The notes: generated by a model from the letters alone, not told the origin. 64,000 bases of DNA from Orenia marismortui DSM 5156 (GCF_000379025.1 NZ_KB900620.1:240802-304801), one strand, 5' to 3'. Numbered from the stretch's first letter, positions 53,707 through 63,544 are shown. Numbers and translations: made by a program.

Positions 53707-53737
53707 TAACTAGTCACCAGTCACTAATTACTAGTTA
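53707..53737. repeat. Palindromic repeat between groES and groEL
   Basis: TAACTAGT (53707-53714) and ACTAGTTA (53730-53737) flank CACCAGTCACTAATT. The repeat reaches the groES stop codon. Its words resemble those of the other short palindromic repeats; no T-tract follows, so it is not a clear terminator. Confidence 0.5.
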
Positions 53738-54022
53738 CTTAAGTAGAGCTAAGATATCCTTTTCACTTAAAATCAAGTATTCTTCACCTTCATGTTTTAT
53801 CTCAGTTCCAGCAAATTTACCATAGATAACAACATCTCCTACACTAACTTCTGGAGCGATAACTTCACCATTATCTAACTTTTTCCCTTCTCCTACTGCT
53901 ACAACTTCACCTTCTTGAGGCTTTTCCTTAGCAGTATCAGGTAATACAATACCACTCTTAGTCTTCTCTTCTTTCTCAACAGACTTAATTACTACTCTGT
54001 CAGCTAAAGGTTTAATATTCAT
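53735..54022 (-). CDS. groS: Co-chaperonin GroES
   Basis: 95 residues. [13 protein letters not shown], the mobile loop [19 protein letters not shown] (in part) and [15 protein letters not shown] are characteristic. It caps the GroEL ring. It is the first gene of the operon, with the CIRCE operator 48 bases upstream. AGGAGG precedes the ATG. Confidence 0.98.
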   Translation of the reverse strand: MNIKPLADRVVIKSVEKEEKTKSGIVLPDTAKEKPQEGEVVAVGEGKKLDNGEVIAPEVSVGDVVIYGKFAGTEIKHEGEEYLILSEKDILALLK

Positions 54023-54069
54023 TAAAAAACCCTCCTTTTATTTTATGTGAAATTTTAAACTTTATATTA

Positions 54070-54096
54070 TTAGCACTCACCATTACCGAGTGCTAA
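54070..54096 (-). promoter_or_regulatory. CIRCE element (HrcA operator) of groES-groEL
   Basis: Perfect TTAGCACTC (54070-54078), nine bases, GAGTGCTAA (54088-54096). HrcA, encoded elsewhere, should repress the operon outside heat or folding stress. Confidence 0.97.
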
Positions 54097-54349
54097 TCAT
54101 TACATAAATAATAATAACTAAGTTTTACCACAAAATCAAGTCCAAATTTAAACTTTCTTAAATAATTATTATTAGTTAGAGTCTATTAAATCCATTTATC
54201 TTCTTCTTTCTCATCAAAAGATTATTTTTCTACCACTTGACTCTGCCTTATTAACACATTAGCCTATTATATCCAATGAAGATTAACTTATACTACAAAT
54301 TAAATAGATTAATCTTATCAAAAAGAATATTCTTGGAAGAAATCATTAA
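54097..54349. other. Divergent intergenic region between groES and the ACT gene
   Basis: No gene. It should hold the groES promoter, but no single clear -35/-10 pair stands out on the minus strand. TTGATT- and TATTAT-like words occur near 54100-54140. Confidence 0.4.
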
Positions 54350-54378
54350 TTGACATTATAAAGCAAATACTATAATAT
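54350..54378 (+). promoter_or_regulatory. Sigma-A promoter of the ACT-UPF0210 operon
   Basis: TTGACA (54350-54355), 17 bases, TAATAT (54373-54378); a TATAAT with 15-base spacing overlaps it. Confidence 0.75.
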
Positions 54379-54420
54379 ATAGATTAATAATCTTATAATT
54401 ATACATAAGGAGGGATAAAA

Positions 54421-54711
54421 ATGCCTACTAAACAAGGAGAAGAAAGAGCTGTTGTAACAGTGTTAGGTAGTGACAAAGTCGGAATTGTTGCAAAAGTAGC
54501 TAATACACTTGCAGAACATAACGCAAATATAATTGATATTAGTCAAACCTTATTAGATGATCTTTTTACCATGATTATGTTAGTTGAAGTAAGTGATTTA
54601 AGTACAGATTTTGAATCATTTAATCAAGCACTAACAGAATTAAGTGATGAATTAGAAGTTAAAGTAAAACTACAACATGAAGAAGTATTCCGTTATATGC
54701 ATCGCATTTAA
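54421..54711 (+). CDS. ACT-domain protein (UPF0237)
   Basis: A 96-residue single ACT domain, with ERAVVTVLGSDKVGIVAKVA, HNANIIDISQTLLDD and FTMIMLVEVSD. ACT domains bind amino acids or other small ligands. The UPF0237 form is nearly always beside a UPF0210 gene, as here (17-base gap), so the two probably act together; a role in sensing or regulating metabolism is likely but unproven. AGGAGGGAT precedes the ATG. Confidence 0.9.
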   Translation: MPTKQGEERAVVTVLGSDKVGIVAKVANTLAEHNANIIDISQTLLDDLFTMIMLVEVSDLSTDFESFNQALTELSDELEVKVKLQHEEVFRYMHRI

Positions 54712-54727
54712 CAAGGAGGTGAAATAA

Positions 54728-56089
54728 TTGTTATTTAATACTGGAGAAATTCTAGAAACAGTAAAGATGATAGAATCAGAAAATTTCGATATCAGAACTA
54801 TTACAATGGGAATTAATTTAAGAGATTGTGCACATCCTGATATTAATATATTAAATGAAAAAATTTACAATAAAATAACTACTAAAGCTAAAGATTTAGT
54901 TAAAGTAGCTAACAGTATTGAAGCAAAATTTGGTGTTCCTATTATCAATAAGAGAATATCTGTAACTCCTATTTCAATTATTGCTAATGCCTGTGAAGAG
55001 ACTGACTATACTAGTATTGCGCAAACATTAGATAAAGCCGCGAAAAAGGTTGGCGTAGATTTTATCGGTGGTTTTTCAGCACTAGTACACAAAGGATATA
55101 CTGCTGGAGAAAGAAATCTAATCAAATCTATTCCCCAAGCTCTTGCTACTACTGATCGAGTTTGTTCTTCTGTTAATGTTGCCACTACTAAAGCTGGAAT
55201 TAATATGGATGCAGTTTTAGAAATGGGACAAACAATTAAAAAAGCTGCTGAATTAACAGCTAATCAAGATGGTCTAGGTGCAGCAAAACTTGTTGTCTTC
55301 TGTAATGTTCCAGAAGATAATCCATTTATGGCCGGGGCATTTCATGGCACTGGAGAACCAGAAACTGTAATTAATATCGGAGTTAGTGGACCTGGTGTTG
55401 TTAAGAATGTAGTAGAAAAACTTCCTGATGCTGACTTTAATCACTTAGCTGATGCAATTAAAAGAACAGCTTTTAAAATCACAAGAATGGGAGAATTAGT
55501 AGGACAAACAGCATCAGAAATGTTAGATGTTCCTTTTGGGATTGTTGACCTATCTTTAGCTCCAACACCTGCTATAGGTGATAGTGTCGCAAATATCTTA
55601 GAAGGTATGGGGCTTGAATATTGTGGTACTCATGGAACAACTGCAGCCTTAGCACTTTTAAATGATGCAGTTAAAAAAGGTGGCTCTATGGCATCATCCT
55701 CAGTCGGAGGATTAAGTGGTGCTTTTATTCCTGTCAGCGAAGACCAAGGAATGATTGAGGCAACAAGAATAGGAGCCCTATCTCTGGAAAAATTAGAAGC
55801 TATGACCTGTGTCTGCTCTGTTGGACTGGACATGATTGCAGTTCCTGGTGATACTTCAGCCGAAACAATTGCAGCTATTGCTGCTGATGAGATGGCAATC
55901 GGTATGATCAACAAGAAAACTACTGCTGTTAGAATTATACCTGCTCCTGGAAAGAAAGTGGGAGATGAAGTTAAATTTGGAGGCTTACTTGGAGAAGCTC
56001 CAATTATGAAAGTAAGTAAATTTAAAGCAGATAAGTTCGTACACCGTGGTGGTCGAATTCCTGCTCCAATTCAATCTTTAACAAATTAA
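54728..56089 (+). CDS. UPF0210 / PFL-family (DUF711) protein
   Basis: 453 residues, the full length of the UPF0210 family (also called DUF711 or PFL). [52 protein letters not shown] and the [13 protein letters not shown] end are typical (shown in parts). Distantly related to the pyruvate formate-lyase fold, but without the glycyl-radical loop at the C terminus, so enzymatic activity is uncertain. GGAGGTG six bases before a TTG codon at 54728 gives a non-ATG start. It pairs with the ACT protein in a two-gene operon. Confidence 0.9.
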   Translation: MLFNTGEILETVKMIESENFDIRTITMGINLRDCAHPDINILNEKIYNKITTKAKDLVKVANSIEAKFGVPIINKRISVTPISIIANACEETDYTSIAQTLDKAAKKVGVDFIGGFSALVHKGYTAGERNLIKSIPQALATTDRVCSSVNVATTKAGINMDAVLEMGQTIKKAAELTANQDGLGAAKLVVFCNVPEDNPFMAGAFHGTGEPETVINIGVSGPGVVKNVVEKLPDADFNHLADAIKRTAFKITRMGELVGQTASEMLDVPFGIVDLSLAPTPAIGDSVANILEGMGLEYCGTHGTTAALALLNDAVKKGGSMASSSVGGLSGAFIPVSEDQGMIEATRIGALSLEKLEAMTCVCSVGLDMIAVPGDTSAETIAAIAADEMAIGMINKKTTAVRIIPAPGKKVGDEVKFGGLLGEAPIMKVSKFKADKFVHRGGRIPAPIQSLTN

Positions 56090-56119
56090 AAATAAGAGGG
56101 CATATGCCCTCTTATTTTT
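56088..56119. terminator. Bidirectional terminator between UPF0210 and the dehydrogenase gene
   Basis: Perfect 16-base inverted repeat (56088-56103 / 56104-56119) with T-rich sequence on both sides; its ends touch both stop codons. Confidence 0.9.
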
Positions 56120-57047
56120 ATATCTCTGCAATTGTATCTTTTAATGACTTAGCTGATAATCTCAGTTTATTCAATTCCTCTTCTGTTAAAGAAAATTCTA
56201 ATATCTTCTCAATACCATTTTCACCAACAACACAAGGAACACTTAAAGCTACATCTTCTAATCCATACTCTCCTTTAAGAAGTACTGATACAGGTAAGAT
56301 AGACTTTTCATCTAAAGAGATAGCTTTAACTATTCTACCAACTCCAGCAGCTATACCATGATTTGTATATCCTTTCTTCCTCCAAACCTCCATACCAATC
56401 TTTTTAGTATCCTCTTCTATAAGAGCTTTATCTAAATTAATATTAAAGCCTCTTATCTTAATAAAATCTTCTAAAGTATACCCACAAATATTAGAGATAC
56501 TCCAAGGAGCAAAAGAAGTTGCACCATGCTCTCCTAACATATAGGCGAAGACATTCTTAGGATCTAAATTATATTTGTTTCCAATAATCCTCATTAGACG
56601 AGCACTATCTACTATAGTTCCTGTACCAATAACCTTATTCCGAGGATAATCAAACTCTTCTGTTGCCACATAAGTGACAATATCTACTGGATTAGTAACA
56701 GTAATAATAATAGCATCTTTAGTATATCTAGTAATATTTTTCATTATATCTTTCATAACTTTAGCATTCTTCCCTGCTAAATCGATTCTAGTTTCACCTT
56801 TTTTAATACTAGGTCCTGCTGTCATGATTATTAAATCAGCATCTTTACAATGATGATAATCACCAATCTTTAAGTTTGCACTTGGATTGTAATTATAAGA
56901 TGTTGTATGGGAATAGTCTAAAATTTCCCCTTCTGCTTTGTCACGATCAAGATCCAATAGATAAATCTCTGAAATGCCACCATGAACCAATAATTCACCA
57001 ATTACTGCACTTCCTACCATACCTGCACCAATCACAACTACTTTCAT
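56118..57047 (-). CDS. L-lactate dehydrogenase-family 2-hydroxyacid dehydrogenase
   Basis: 309 residues of the LDH/MDH family. NAD loop GAGMVGSAV, catalytic loop GETRIDL, TNPVDIVTY, GTGTIVDSARL and the catalytic His in LGEHGATS are visible. The specificity residue that is Gln in LDH and Arg in MDH is Ile (GPSIKKGETR against GANQKPGETR), and EHGDT has become EHGAT. It may therefore prefer larger 2-oxo acids, as L-2-hydroxyisocaproate dehydrogenases do. Monocistronic; GGAGGG precedes the ATG. Confidence 0.85.
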   Translation of the reverse strand: MKVVVIGAGMVGSAVIGELLVHGGISEIYLLDLDRDKAEGEILDYSHTTSYNYNPSANLKIGDYHHCKDADLIIMTAGPSIKKGETRIDLAGKNAKVMKDIMKNITRYTKDAIIITVTNPVDIVTYVATEEFDYPRNKVIGTGTIVDSARLMRIIGNKYNLDPKNVFAYMLGEHGATSFAPWSISNICGYTLEDFIKIRGFNINLDKALIEEDTKKIGMEVWRKKGYTNHGIAAGVGRIVKAISLDEKSILPVSVLLKGEYGLEDVALSVPCVVGENGIEKILEFSLTEEELNKLRLSAKSLKDTIAEI

Positions 57048-57184
57048 TCATATCCCTCCTAATAAGAAATTATGATATATGATTATTTACTTCATAATAG
57101 TTTCTATGTTAGTTATATGTCAATTATAATCTTTGTGCTTACTTAAATCAAACTGTTCTAAATAAAAAATTAATTTTATTACTC

Positions 57185-57950
57185 CTACCCAACTATTTCA
57201 ACCTGAATATCAAACTCATCTTCTAATTTACTATATCTCTCTCCAACTAAATCCACGCCCCAATAATTAAAAGCTACAGCTGGTAATAATACTAAATCTA
57301 TATCTAGCAATTCCTCTTGATATTGATATAATACTTTTCTAAAATCATCTACCACCAATAACCCAGCTGACATAATTGAACCTCCAAAAAAACAACTTTT
57401 TATAATACGCTCTATATCTGCTACTAAGTCTAGTGATAAATCATAATCAAATACTAATCCGGATCGTTCTCCTCTATCTTTCTTAATTATTATCTATTCT
57501 ACTCTTCCAGTTCGCTCTAAAGATAGCTTAGGATTAGCTGCTTTTAAAATTTGATTGAATGCATCTACTCTAGAAAATAATTCTTTATCATTAACCTTTA
57601 TTATCTTATCGCCAATCTCTAATTTGCTTTTAGCAGCTGGCGAATCTTTAATAATTCCACTAATAATTGCGTCTAAATTAACTATCCTAGAAGGTTCTAA
57701 AGTAATAGGTACTTCATACTTAGTTCTACACTTATCTATAAATACTCTTAAGTCATTCCATAAACTGAGATTAAATTTTATCGATTCTGGGCTATATTTA
57801 GTATAACCAGGTAAGAAAACTCTTATTGTTTCAGCTCCATATCTATCTAGATAAGCAATAGTCTTATCCAAATCATCCCAACCAGTTAAATGTGGCATTT
57901 CCACTATACTACCATGATATAACTTCCGTATACCCTTCTAAGAAAGTAAA
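57185..57950 (-). pseudogene. Decayed PDZ-containing protein, probably radical SAM, lacking its N-terminal half
   Basis: Two frames, 57904-57494 and 57373-57185, are in register and separated by TAG 57494-57496; the bridge reads IIIKKDRGERSGLVFDYDLS (then more). Upstream the same frame is open only to a TAG near 57946, giving KLYHGSIVEMPHLTGWDDLDK (in part). The middle has a PDZ segment, DSPAAKSKLEIGDKIIKVNDKEL. This combination resembles the C-terminal half of radical SAM-PDZ proteins, but the radical SAM domain with its CxxxCxxC is absent. Truncated and with an internal stop, it looks like a remnant. Confidence 0.65.
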
Positions 57951-57961
57951 GATCAATTTTA

Positions 57962-58001
57962 AAATAATAGAGCCCTCCTATATAGGAGGGCTCTATTATT
58001 T
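57962..58001 (-). terminator. Terminator after tsaD
   Basis: Perfect 20-base inverted repeat (57962-57981 / 57982-58001) overlapping the tsaD stop codon, with TTTT-rich flank on the minus strand. Confidence 0.9.
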
Positions 58002-59023
58002 TATCCTAGTCTTAATCCAGGATCTGCATTTAGCGAATAGGGCGCAGTCTGTTGTTTTAATTTCCATTTGAAATAACCTGCTGTAGCAATCATAGCTGCG
58101 TTATCGGTACAAAGTTTAGGCTGAGGATAATACAATTTTACTCCTAATTGCTTTAATTCTGCTGCTAAAACACTCCTTAAGTGACTATTAGCTGAAACCC
58201 CACCAGATAGCAAGACTTGTCCTATCTCTTTAGCTTTAACAGCTTTAATCACTTTTGAAGTTAATACATCAACAACAGCCTGTTGAAAACTTGCTGCCAA
58301 ATCAGCTTTAGGAATATCTTCTCCTTTTTGCTGCTTCTGATTTATATAATTTAAGACTGCAGTCTTTAAACCACTAAAACTAAAATCATAATTATCATCA
58401 TAAATCAAAGGACGAGGTAACTCAATAGCTTCTAAATTTCCTGTTTTAGCCAGCTTATCAATGGCTGGACCTCCAGGATAACCGACCTCCATAACTCTTG
58501 CTACCTTATCAAAGGCTTCACCTGCAGCATCATCTTTAGTTCTCCCCAAAATCTCATACTCACCTAACTCTTCAAAATATAATAAATCAGTATGACCTCC
58601 TGAAACTGTTAAACAGACTAAAGGTGGCTTTAGTTCAGGGTGTGATATGAAATTTGAATAAATATGACCTTCAATATGGTTAACAGCAACTAAAGGTAGT
58701 TCATGAGCATAAGCTATAGCTTTAGCCGCAGCAATACCAACTAGTAATCCTCCTACTAATCCTGGACCATAAGTAACTGCCACTAAATTTAGATCACTAT
58801 AACTAACCCCTGCTTCTTCTAGAGCCTCCTGAATAACTGGATTAATCAACTCTACATGCTTTCTAGAAGCTATCTCTGGTACTACTCCACCAAATTTACG
58901 ATGCCAATCAATCTGTGAAGCAACTACATTTGATAAGACCTCTTTTCCGTCCTTAATTACTGCTGCCGATGTCTCATCACAGGAACTCTCGATTCCTAAA
59001 GTTAAAAATCCTTCCTTTATCAT
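58001..59023 (-). CDS. tsaD: tRNA threonylcarbamoyladenosine synthase subunit TsaD
   Basis: 340 residues, Kae1/Qri7/TsaD family. [14 protein letters not shown], the metal motif HIEGHIYSN (HxxxH) and [12 protein letters not shown] are intact. With TsaB and TsaE it transfers threonylcarbamoyl to A37 of ANN-decoding tRNAs. It is the last gene of the tsaE-tsaB-rimI-tsaD operon. GGAGGT precedes the ATG. A 160-base repeat element separates it from rimI. Confidence 0.97.
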   Translation of the reverse strand: MIKEGFLTLGIESSCDETSAAVIKDGKEVLSNVVASQIDWHRKFGGVVPEIASRKHVELINPVIQEALEEAGVSYSDLNLVAVTYGPGLVGGLLVGIAAAKAIAYAHELPLVAVNHIEGHIYSNFISHPELKPPLVCLTVSGGHTDLLYFEELGEYEILGRTKDDAAGEAFDKVARVMEVGYPGGPAIDKLAKTGNLEAIELPRPLIYDDNYDFSFSGLKTAVLNYINQKQQKGEDIPKADLAASFQQAVVDVLTSKVIKAVKAKEIGQVLLSGGVSANSHLRSVLAAELKQLGVKLYYPQPKLCTDNAAMIATAGYFKWKLKQQTAPYSLNADPGLRLG

Positions 59024-59044
59024 CTTTAAACCTCCACGAATATA

Positions 59045-59205
59045 TTAATTCACAGTCGACAATGTACAGTTGACAGTAAAAAAATAATTTCTTGTAGTTT
59101 AACTATATCTACCCTTAAAAACTCAAAACTTCTTTTTATCTTCAATTATGTTTTATACTTTAAATAGTCTTAACTGTAATCTGTAAACGGTTAACTGTTC
59201 ATTGT
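59045..59205. repeat. Inverted-repeat element between rimI and tsaD
   Basis: ACAATGTACAGTTGACAG near the left end and the near-complement of AACTGTTCATTGTT at the right (given without gaps); about 160 bases, related to the TGTACAATTGA elements at 11637 and 32262. No T-tract blocks transcription toward tsaD. Confidence 0.55.
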
Positions 59206-59206
59206 T

Positions 59207-59665
59207 TTAAAGTTCTTTCCACATAATTATTGCATCTTCCTGATTATCACTATAATAGTTTTTACGAATTCCTAACTCTACAAAACCTTCTTTAAGGTAT
59301 AATTTACGGGCTCCTTGATTAGAAACTCTTACTTCTAAAGTTGCTTTGAGAATGTTATCATTTCTTATATCCTCAAAGAACTCTTCTAATATTCTTGTAG
59401 CTATTCCCTGCCTTCTAAATTCTTTAGAAACAGCTAAAGTAGTAATATGGGCTTCATCAAAGATTAACCAGCCACCAATATAGCCAATTATATTATCAGC
59501 AATAGTAACTACTAAGTAGTATGAATATTTATTTTTTAACTCATTAATAAAAGCTTTTTTAGACCAACTACTACCACTAAAGACTTCTTCTTCAATCTTT
59601 AATACCTGATCAAGATCTCTTTTTTTCATTGGCCTAATCAATAAATTTTCCAAGTCTTTTAACAT
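59207..59665 (-). CDS. rimI: Ribosomal-protein-alanine N-acetyltransferase RimI
   Basis: A 152-residue GNAT enzyme. The acetyl-CoA loop RRQGIATRIL and the C-terminal NQGARKLYLKEGF are the usual RimI segments; ITTLAVS and EVRVSN fill the core strands. It acetylates the N-terminal alanine of ribosomal protein S18, or other proteins. It is between tsaB (4-base gap) and tsaD, a common Firmicute order. AGGATG weakly fits the ribosome site. Confidence 0.9.
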   Translation of the reverse strand: MLKDLENLLIRPMKKRDLDQVLKIEEEVFSGSSWSKKAFINELKNKYSYYLVVTIADNIIGYIGGWLIFDEAHITTLAVSKEFRRQGIATRILEEFFEDIRNDNILKATLEVRVSNQGARKLYLKEGFVELGIRKNYYSDNQEDAIIMWKEL

Positions 59666-59669
59666 CCTC

Positions 59670-60368
59670 TCACTGATTATGCTTCTTCTCCCACTGAATC
59701 TCTGCTTGAGATCGTTTTAAATAATTGGGTGTCAATGCAAATAAATTATCACCTTCACCTGAGATTAGTTTATTGAGAGCTAACTCTCCTATTTTAGCAG
59801 CTTTTGGGAGATTAAAATTAGAATTAAGAAAATTAGGGTTTTTAATCATCTTAATAATTTTATCTTTATAAACTCCAGCAACTTCACCAATAAAATATAT
59901 ATCATCCTCTATCTCTGATAATTGACTTAATAAATCATCAATATTAATTAAAGATTCCTTGCTCTCTACTTCAATATTATTATTAGCTCTATATAACGAA
60001 GTGAAGACTCGGTTTCTACGCCCATCAATCATTGGACATAAATAACCCCTACTATACTCTAAATTATAAGCCATAGCCTCTAAGGTAGAAATTCCTGCAA
60101 TAGGAATATCAAGAGATTGTGCTAAAGTCTTTGCTGTAGTTAATCCAATCCTAATTCCAGTAAAAGAGCCAGGACCTAAAGCAACTCCTATTCCACCTAA
60201 ATCCTTAGGCTTATATCCACAAGCTTCCAATAAGTTCACTACCTGTGGCATCAACCTCTGGGAATGAGTCTCTTGTAGATTTAATAAAGTTTCTCCTATT
60301 ATACCTTCTTCAGAAATTAGAGCTACACTTCCTGAATTTGTAGAGCTATCAATTGCTAATACCAACAT
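59670..60368 (-). CDS. tsaB: tRNA threonylcarbamoyladenosine synthase subunit TsaB
   Basis: 232 residues of the ASKHA-fold TsaB family. LAIDSSTNSGSVALI and GVALGPGSFTGIRIGLTTAK are diagnostic. It lacks the HxxxH of TsaD and is its structural partner. The start overlaps the end of tsaE by 20 bases, so translation is coupled. Confidence 0.95.
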   Translation of the reverse strand: MLVLAIDSSTNSGSVALISEEGIIGETLLNLQETHSQRLMPQVVNLLEACGYKPKDLGGIGVALGPGSFTGIRIGLTTAKTLAQSLDIPIAGISTLEAMAYNLEYSRGYLCPMIDGRRNRVFTSLYRANNNIEVESKESLINIDDLLSQLSEIEDDIYFIGEVAGVYKDKIIKMIKNPNFLNSNFNLPKAAKIGELALNKLISGEGDNLFALTPNYLKRSQAEIQWEKKHNQ

Positions 60369-60819
60369 CTTGTTTCAACTCCGTAATTAATTCAATATAT
60401 TTATTTGCTTGTGGTATAATTCTAATCTCTCTTTCAGTTCCTTGTCCTTTTAGGTTAATATCTAAATAATTGTCTGGCATTAATGTTCTTGATTTATCAG
60501 GCCATTCAATAATAGTAACCCCATCTCCATATAAATATTCTTCAAAACCTAAATCATATAATTCATCTTCTTTACGAATTCGATACAGGTCCATATGATT
60601 TACTTTCATTCTTCCACGATACTCATTAACAATTGTATAGGTAGGACTTGTAATTTCACCTTTCACACCTAAACCAGCACAAATACCTTTTGCTAAATTA
60701 GTCTTTCCAGCTCCTAAATCTCCTTGTAAGCAAACAATATCTCCAGGATTTAGCTTTTCACCTAATTCTCTACCAACCTTAAATGTTTCTTCAGGACTGC
60801 TTGTGTTAATCTTTATCAT
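60349..60819 (-). CDS. tsaE: tRNA threonylcarbamoyladenosine biosynthesis ATPase TsaE
   Basis: 156 residues. P-loop GDLGAGKTNLAKGI, SPTYTIVNEY and HMDLYRI are the standard TsaE motifs, and EWPDK follows. It is the ATPase that resets TsaBD between cycles. First gene of the operon. The start ATG has only a weak ribosome site (AGAGGTGTAAACT at a distance). Confidence 0.95.
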   Translation of the reverse strand: MIKINTSSPEETFKVGRELGEKLNPGDIVCLQGDLGAGKTNLAKGICAGLGVKGEITSPTYTIVNEYRGRMKVNHMDLYRIRKEDELYDLGFEEYLYGDGVTIIEWPDKSRTLMPDNYLDINLKGQGTEREIRIIPQANKYIELITELKQDVGISN

Positions 60820-60866
60820 TATAGTTTACACCTCTTTATTCATTTTTTTATTATTTTTAATAAATA

Positions 60867-60895
60867 ATTAAAATTAAGTTTACTATTATTGTCAA
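60867..60895 (-). promoter_or_regulatory. Probable promoter of tsaE operon
   Basis: TTGACA (60890-60895), 17 bases, TTTAAT (60867-60872) on the minus strand. Confidence 0.6.
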
Positions 60896-61062
60896 ATTTA
60901 TTTTATTCCTGTTAATAGAATTATATCTTAAATAATTATCTCCTTTTTATTTATCAAATTTTATAAAATGAAATTAAGTTTACCTTTAAAGATAAACTTA
61001 ATTAAGTAAAGAGTATAAAAATTATATTCAATATGTATTTTATCCCAATAAAGATAAAGTTA
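60896..61062. other. Intergenic gap upstream of the tsaE promoter
   Basis: No gene. ATTAAGTTTA (60973-60982) and TAAACTTAAT (60993-61002) form a hairpin, and AAATTAAGTTTA occurs twice (about 60871 and 60971). Confidence 0.4.
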
Positions 61063-61096
61063 TTTAAGTGGGAAGATTTATCTCTTCCCACTTAAA
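61063..61096 (-). terminator. Terminator after the TPR protein gene
   Basis: 14-base arms (61063-61076 / 61083-61096) with a six-base loop. The T-tract on the minus strand is short (ATAACTTTATC), so termination may be moderate. Confidence 0.7.
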
Positions 61097-61117
61097 TTTA
61101 TTAAAAGATATTTAGAT

Positions 61118-63445
61118 TTAAAACTCTTTTACCTTTTCTATACAAAGTAATATTTCTTCTAATAACTCAAGTTCTTTATCTTTTAATCCATTTTTAGCTA
61201 ACTGTAATTGTAAATGGTCACCTTTTAAGCCACTAATAACTCCTATATAAATATAAGACAACTCATAATCATAGTTTTCAGAGATAGATTCCTTATACTT
61301 CAATAAAGCCTGATTAAACTTTCCTTGCTTTCTAAATTTGTCACCTTTTATGCGGTTAATTCTACCAGGTTGATAAATATTTGAATAATCTTCTTGTATT
61401 TTTATCATATCATCAATAACTTGTAATAAATTCTTAGATTCCTTCAAATAACCTTCTTTAATTAACTTGTTTGTCTCATTTTTAGCTAAAGCAAAGTGAT
61501 CTACTAATAAATAAGATACAGCTAAATTATAATGATTCTCAAAACTCTCTTCTCTATCAACAGCTAGTTTAAAATAAGATATAGCCTTTTCTAGATCTCC
61601 AGCAGCAAAGTTATATTCTCCTAATAACTGATAAATCTTTGCTTGAGAATTAATCTTTAATATCTGATCTAATTCCTTAGTCTTATCTTGACTTTTTTCC
61701 TCAAAATAAATATATCCTAACCTTTTATAGACTTCCTCTATCTGATTAGAAGTTAATAAACCTTCAGTATTTAAGGCCAAGTGGTAAATATCAATAGCCG
61801 CATCAAGGTTATACTTACTTACTAAAGAACCTACTTTTAAATATAAGTCACCATTGTTATACTCTTTTAATATTTTATCAAATATCTCTAGACCTTTTTG
61901 ATTCTCTTCCATAGCCAAATGACTTTCTGCTAATCTAAGTCTAAGCTCTAAATCTCCTGTACTCCTATTATTTAAAGACTTATACTCCTTTAAAGCCAAT
62001 TTATACTTTCCTTGTTCAAAATAAAAGTTAGCTAAACGTTTTTGATTCTCTAAAGAATCATCTAAATATAATACATATCTATATAACTCTTCTGCTTTAT
62101 CTTCTTGATTAGTCTTTTTATAAAATTGAGCCAATTTTATATATCCCCATGTATCCTGTGGTGACAACTCTATAGCCTTATTATAAGAGTTAATAGCCTT
62201 TAATTTTTCCCCCTGCTCTAAATAAATGTCTCCCAAATAGATTCTATATTTTTTATTTTTAGGTTCTAAATCAACTAACTTATTAGCAACTCTTCTAGCC
62301 CTATCAAACATATATCTATTAGAACCATCTGCTAAACTACTATAGATTAAGTATAATTTTTCTAAATACAAACTATTATCAGGATCTAATTCAACTGCTT
62401 TTTCTATAGAATTTCGAGCCCGATCAATCTTCCCTAATTGCAATTGTATCTCACCTGATAAATAATGCATCTCTGAATTATTGTAATTTGATTGTAATGA
62501 TAATCTAACCTCAGCTAAAGCCTCACGATACTTGCCTTGTAATTGATAAAGTTCTACTAACCTTTTTCTATATTTTAGTGCATCTTTTATTCTTATAGCA
62601 TCTTTTAAGCTAGCAACTGCAGCATCTAAGTTGCCATCTTTTTTGTAGAGGTCACTTAGTAACCAATATAATTTATCATTTCGGGGTGAGTATTTTATCT
62701 TATTTTTTAACTGTTCAATCTGTTGTTTAAAGGTATCATCAAAACCTTTTGCAAAATCAAAATCAGTTAATCCTATATTAACATCCCAATTTTGATAAAT
62801 AATTTCCATTAAAATTCTATCTCTAGAATTCTTCACTTCAATTTGCATAGGTAAGTAAATATTAGGATCAAATAATACAAAATTACTATAATTAATACTT
62901 ACTAATTTTATATTAGCTCCATTAAAAATTTCTATCTTTGAAATTACCCTTCTTTCTTTATCAAAAAATAATCTTTGAGTTACAAACATATTCTCTAATT
63001 GAATAATATAAACTTCTCGCTCTTTATAAACTGACTCACCTAACAGCTCCATATCGTAAAAATTATCTAAATTATAAAAAGGATCTTGATAATTAGATTG
63101 TCCACCTATTGGTAAAGAATTCTTTATCATATTATAATCAGGTGGCAAATAGATCAAAGGAATGGCATTAAGTAATTTTACCTCTTCTATATTAAAGTTT
63201 TTATTCTCTTCAAAATTATTTTGGCTCATTGACCTAGTTTTTGATTTCATAATTTGGGCATAATAATCTATTACTTGATCATCTAAATATATCTTAGATA
63301 CAACTGTCCCCTTAAAATCTTTCACCTGTTTTAGAGCTGATGCAACTTCATCCAATAAACTAGTAGCTGTTAACTCTTCAGCTTTTACTTGACCAGAAAA
63401 AAACAGTGTAATAATTAGAATGCTTATTAGTAAATATCTTTTCAA
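61118..63445 (-). CDS. Secreted TPR-repeat protein with an N-terminal LolA-like domain
   Basis: 775 residues with a signal peptide (MKRYLLISILIITLFFSGQVKA, in two parts). Residues about 25-235 look like the lipoprotein-sorting (LolA/RseB/DUF4292) fold: SLLDEVASALKQVKDFKG, then NMFVTQRLFFDKERRVISK and paired strands. From about 245 to the end there are ten or more TPR units (for example AINSYNKAIELSPQDTWGY). The protein would act outside the cytoplasmic membrane. LolA-like domains suit a diderm cell envelope; the TPR part suggests a scaffold. No lipobox cysteine is visible. The function is unknown. Confidence 0.75.
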   Translation of the reverse strand: MKRYLLISILIITLFFSGQVKAEELTATSLLDEVASALKQVKDFKGTVVSKIYLDDQVIDYYAQIMKSKTRSMSQNNFEENKNFNIEEVKLLNAIPLIYLPPDYNMIKNSLPIGGQSNYQDPFYNLDNFYDMELLGESVYKEREVYIIQLENMFVTQRLFFDKERRVISKIEIFNGANIKLVSINYSNFVLFDPNIYLPMQIEVKNSRDRILMEIIYQNWDVNIGLTDFDFAKGFDDTFKQQIEQLKNKIKYSPRNDKLYWLLSDLYKKDGNLDAAVASLKDAIRIKDALKYRKRLVELYQLQGKYREALAEVRLSLQSNYNNSEMHYLSGEIQLQLGKIDRARNSIEKAVELDPDNSLYLEKLYLIYSSLADGSNRYMFDRARRVANKLVDLEPKNKKYRIYLGDIYLEQGEKLKAINSYNKAIELSPQDTWGYIKLAQFYKKTNQEDKAEELYRYVLYLDDSLENQKRLANFYFEQGKYKLALKEYKSLNNRSTGDLELRLRLAESHLAMEENQKGLEIFDKILKEYNNGDLYLKVGSLVSKYNLDAAIDIYHLALNTEGLLTSNQIEEVYKRLGYIYFEEKSQDKTKELDQILKINSQAKIYQLLGEYNFAAGDLEKAISYFKLAVDREESFENHYNLAVSYLLVDHFALAKNETNKLIKEGYLKESKNLLQVIDDMIKIQEDYSNIYQPGRINRIKGDKFRKQGKFNQALLKYKESISENYDYELSYIYIGVISGLKGDHLQLQLAKNGLKDKELELLEEILLCIEKVKEF

Positions 63446-63544
63446 TTTTATAACTTCCCCCTCCCAGATGCTTTGAAAACATTTATAGTTAAATATATAA
63501 ATATAACACCTTAACTTTTAAATATATTTCTATATTGAATCACC

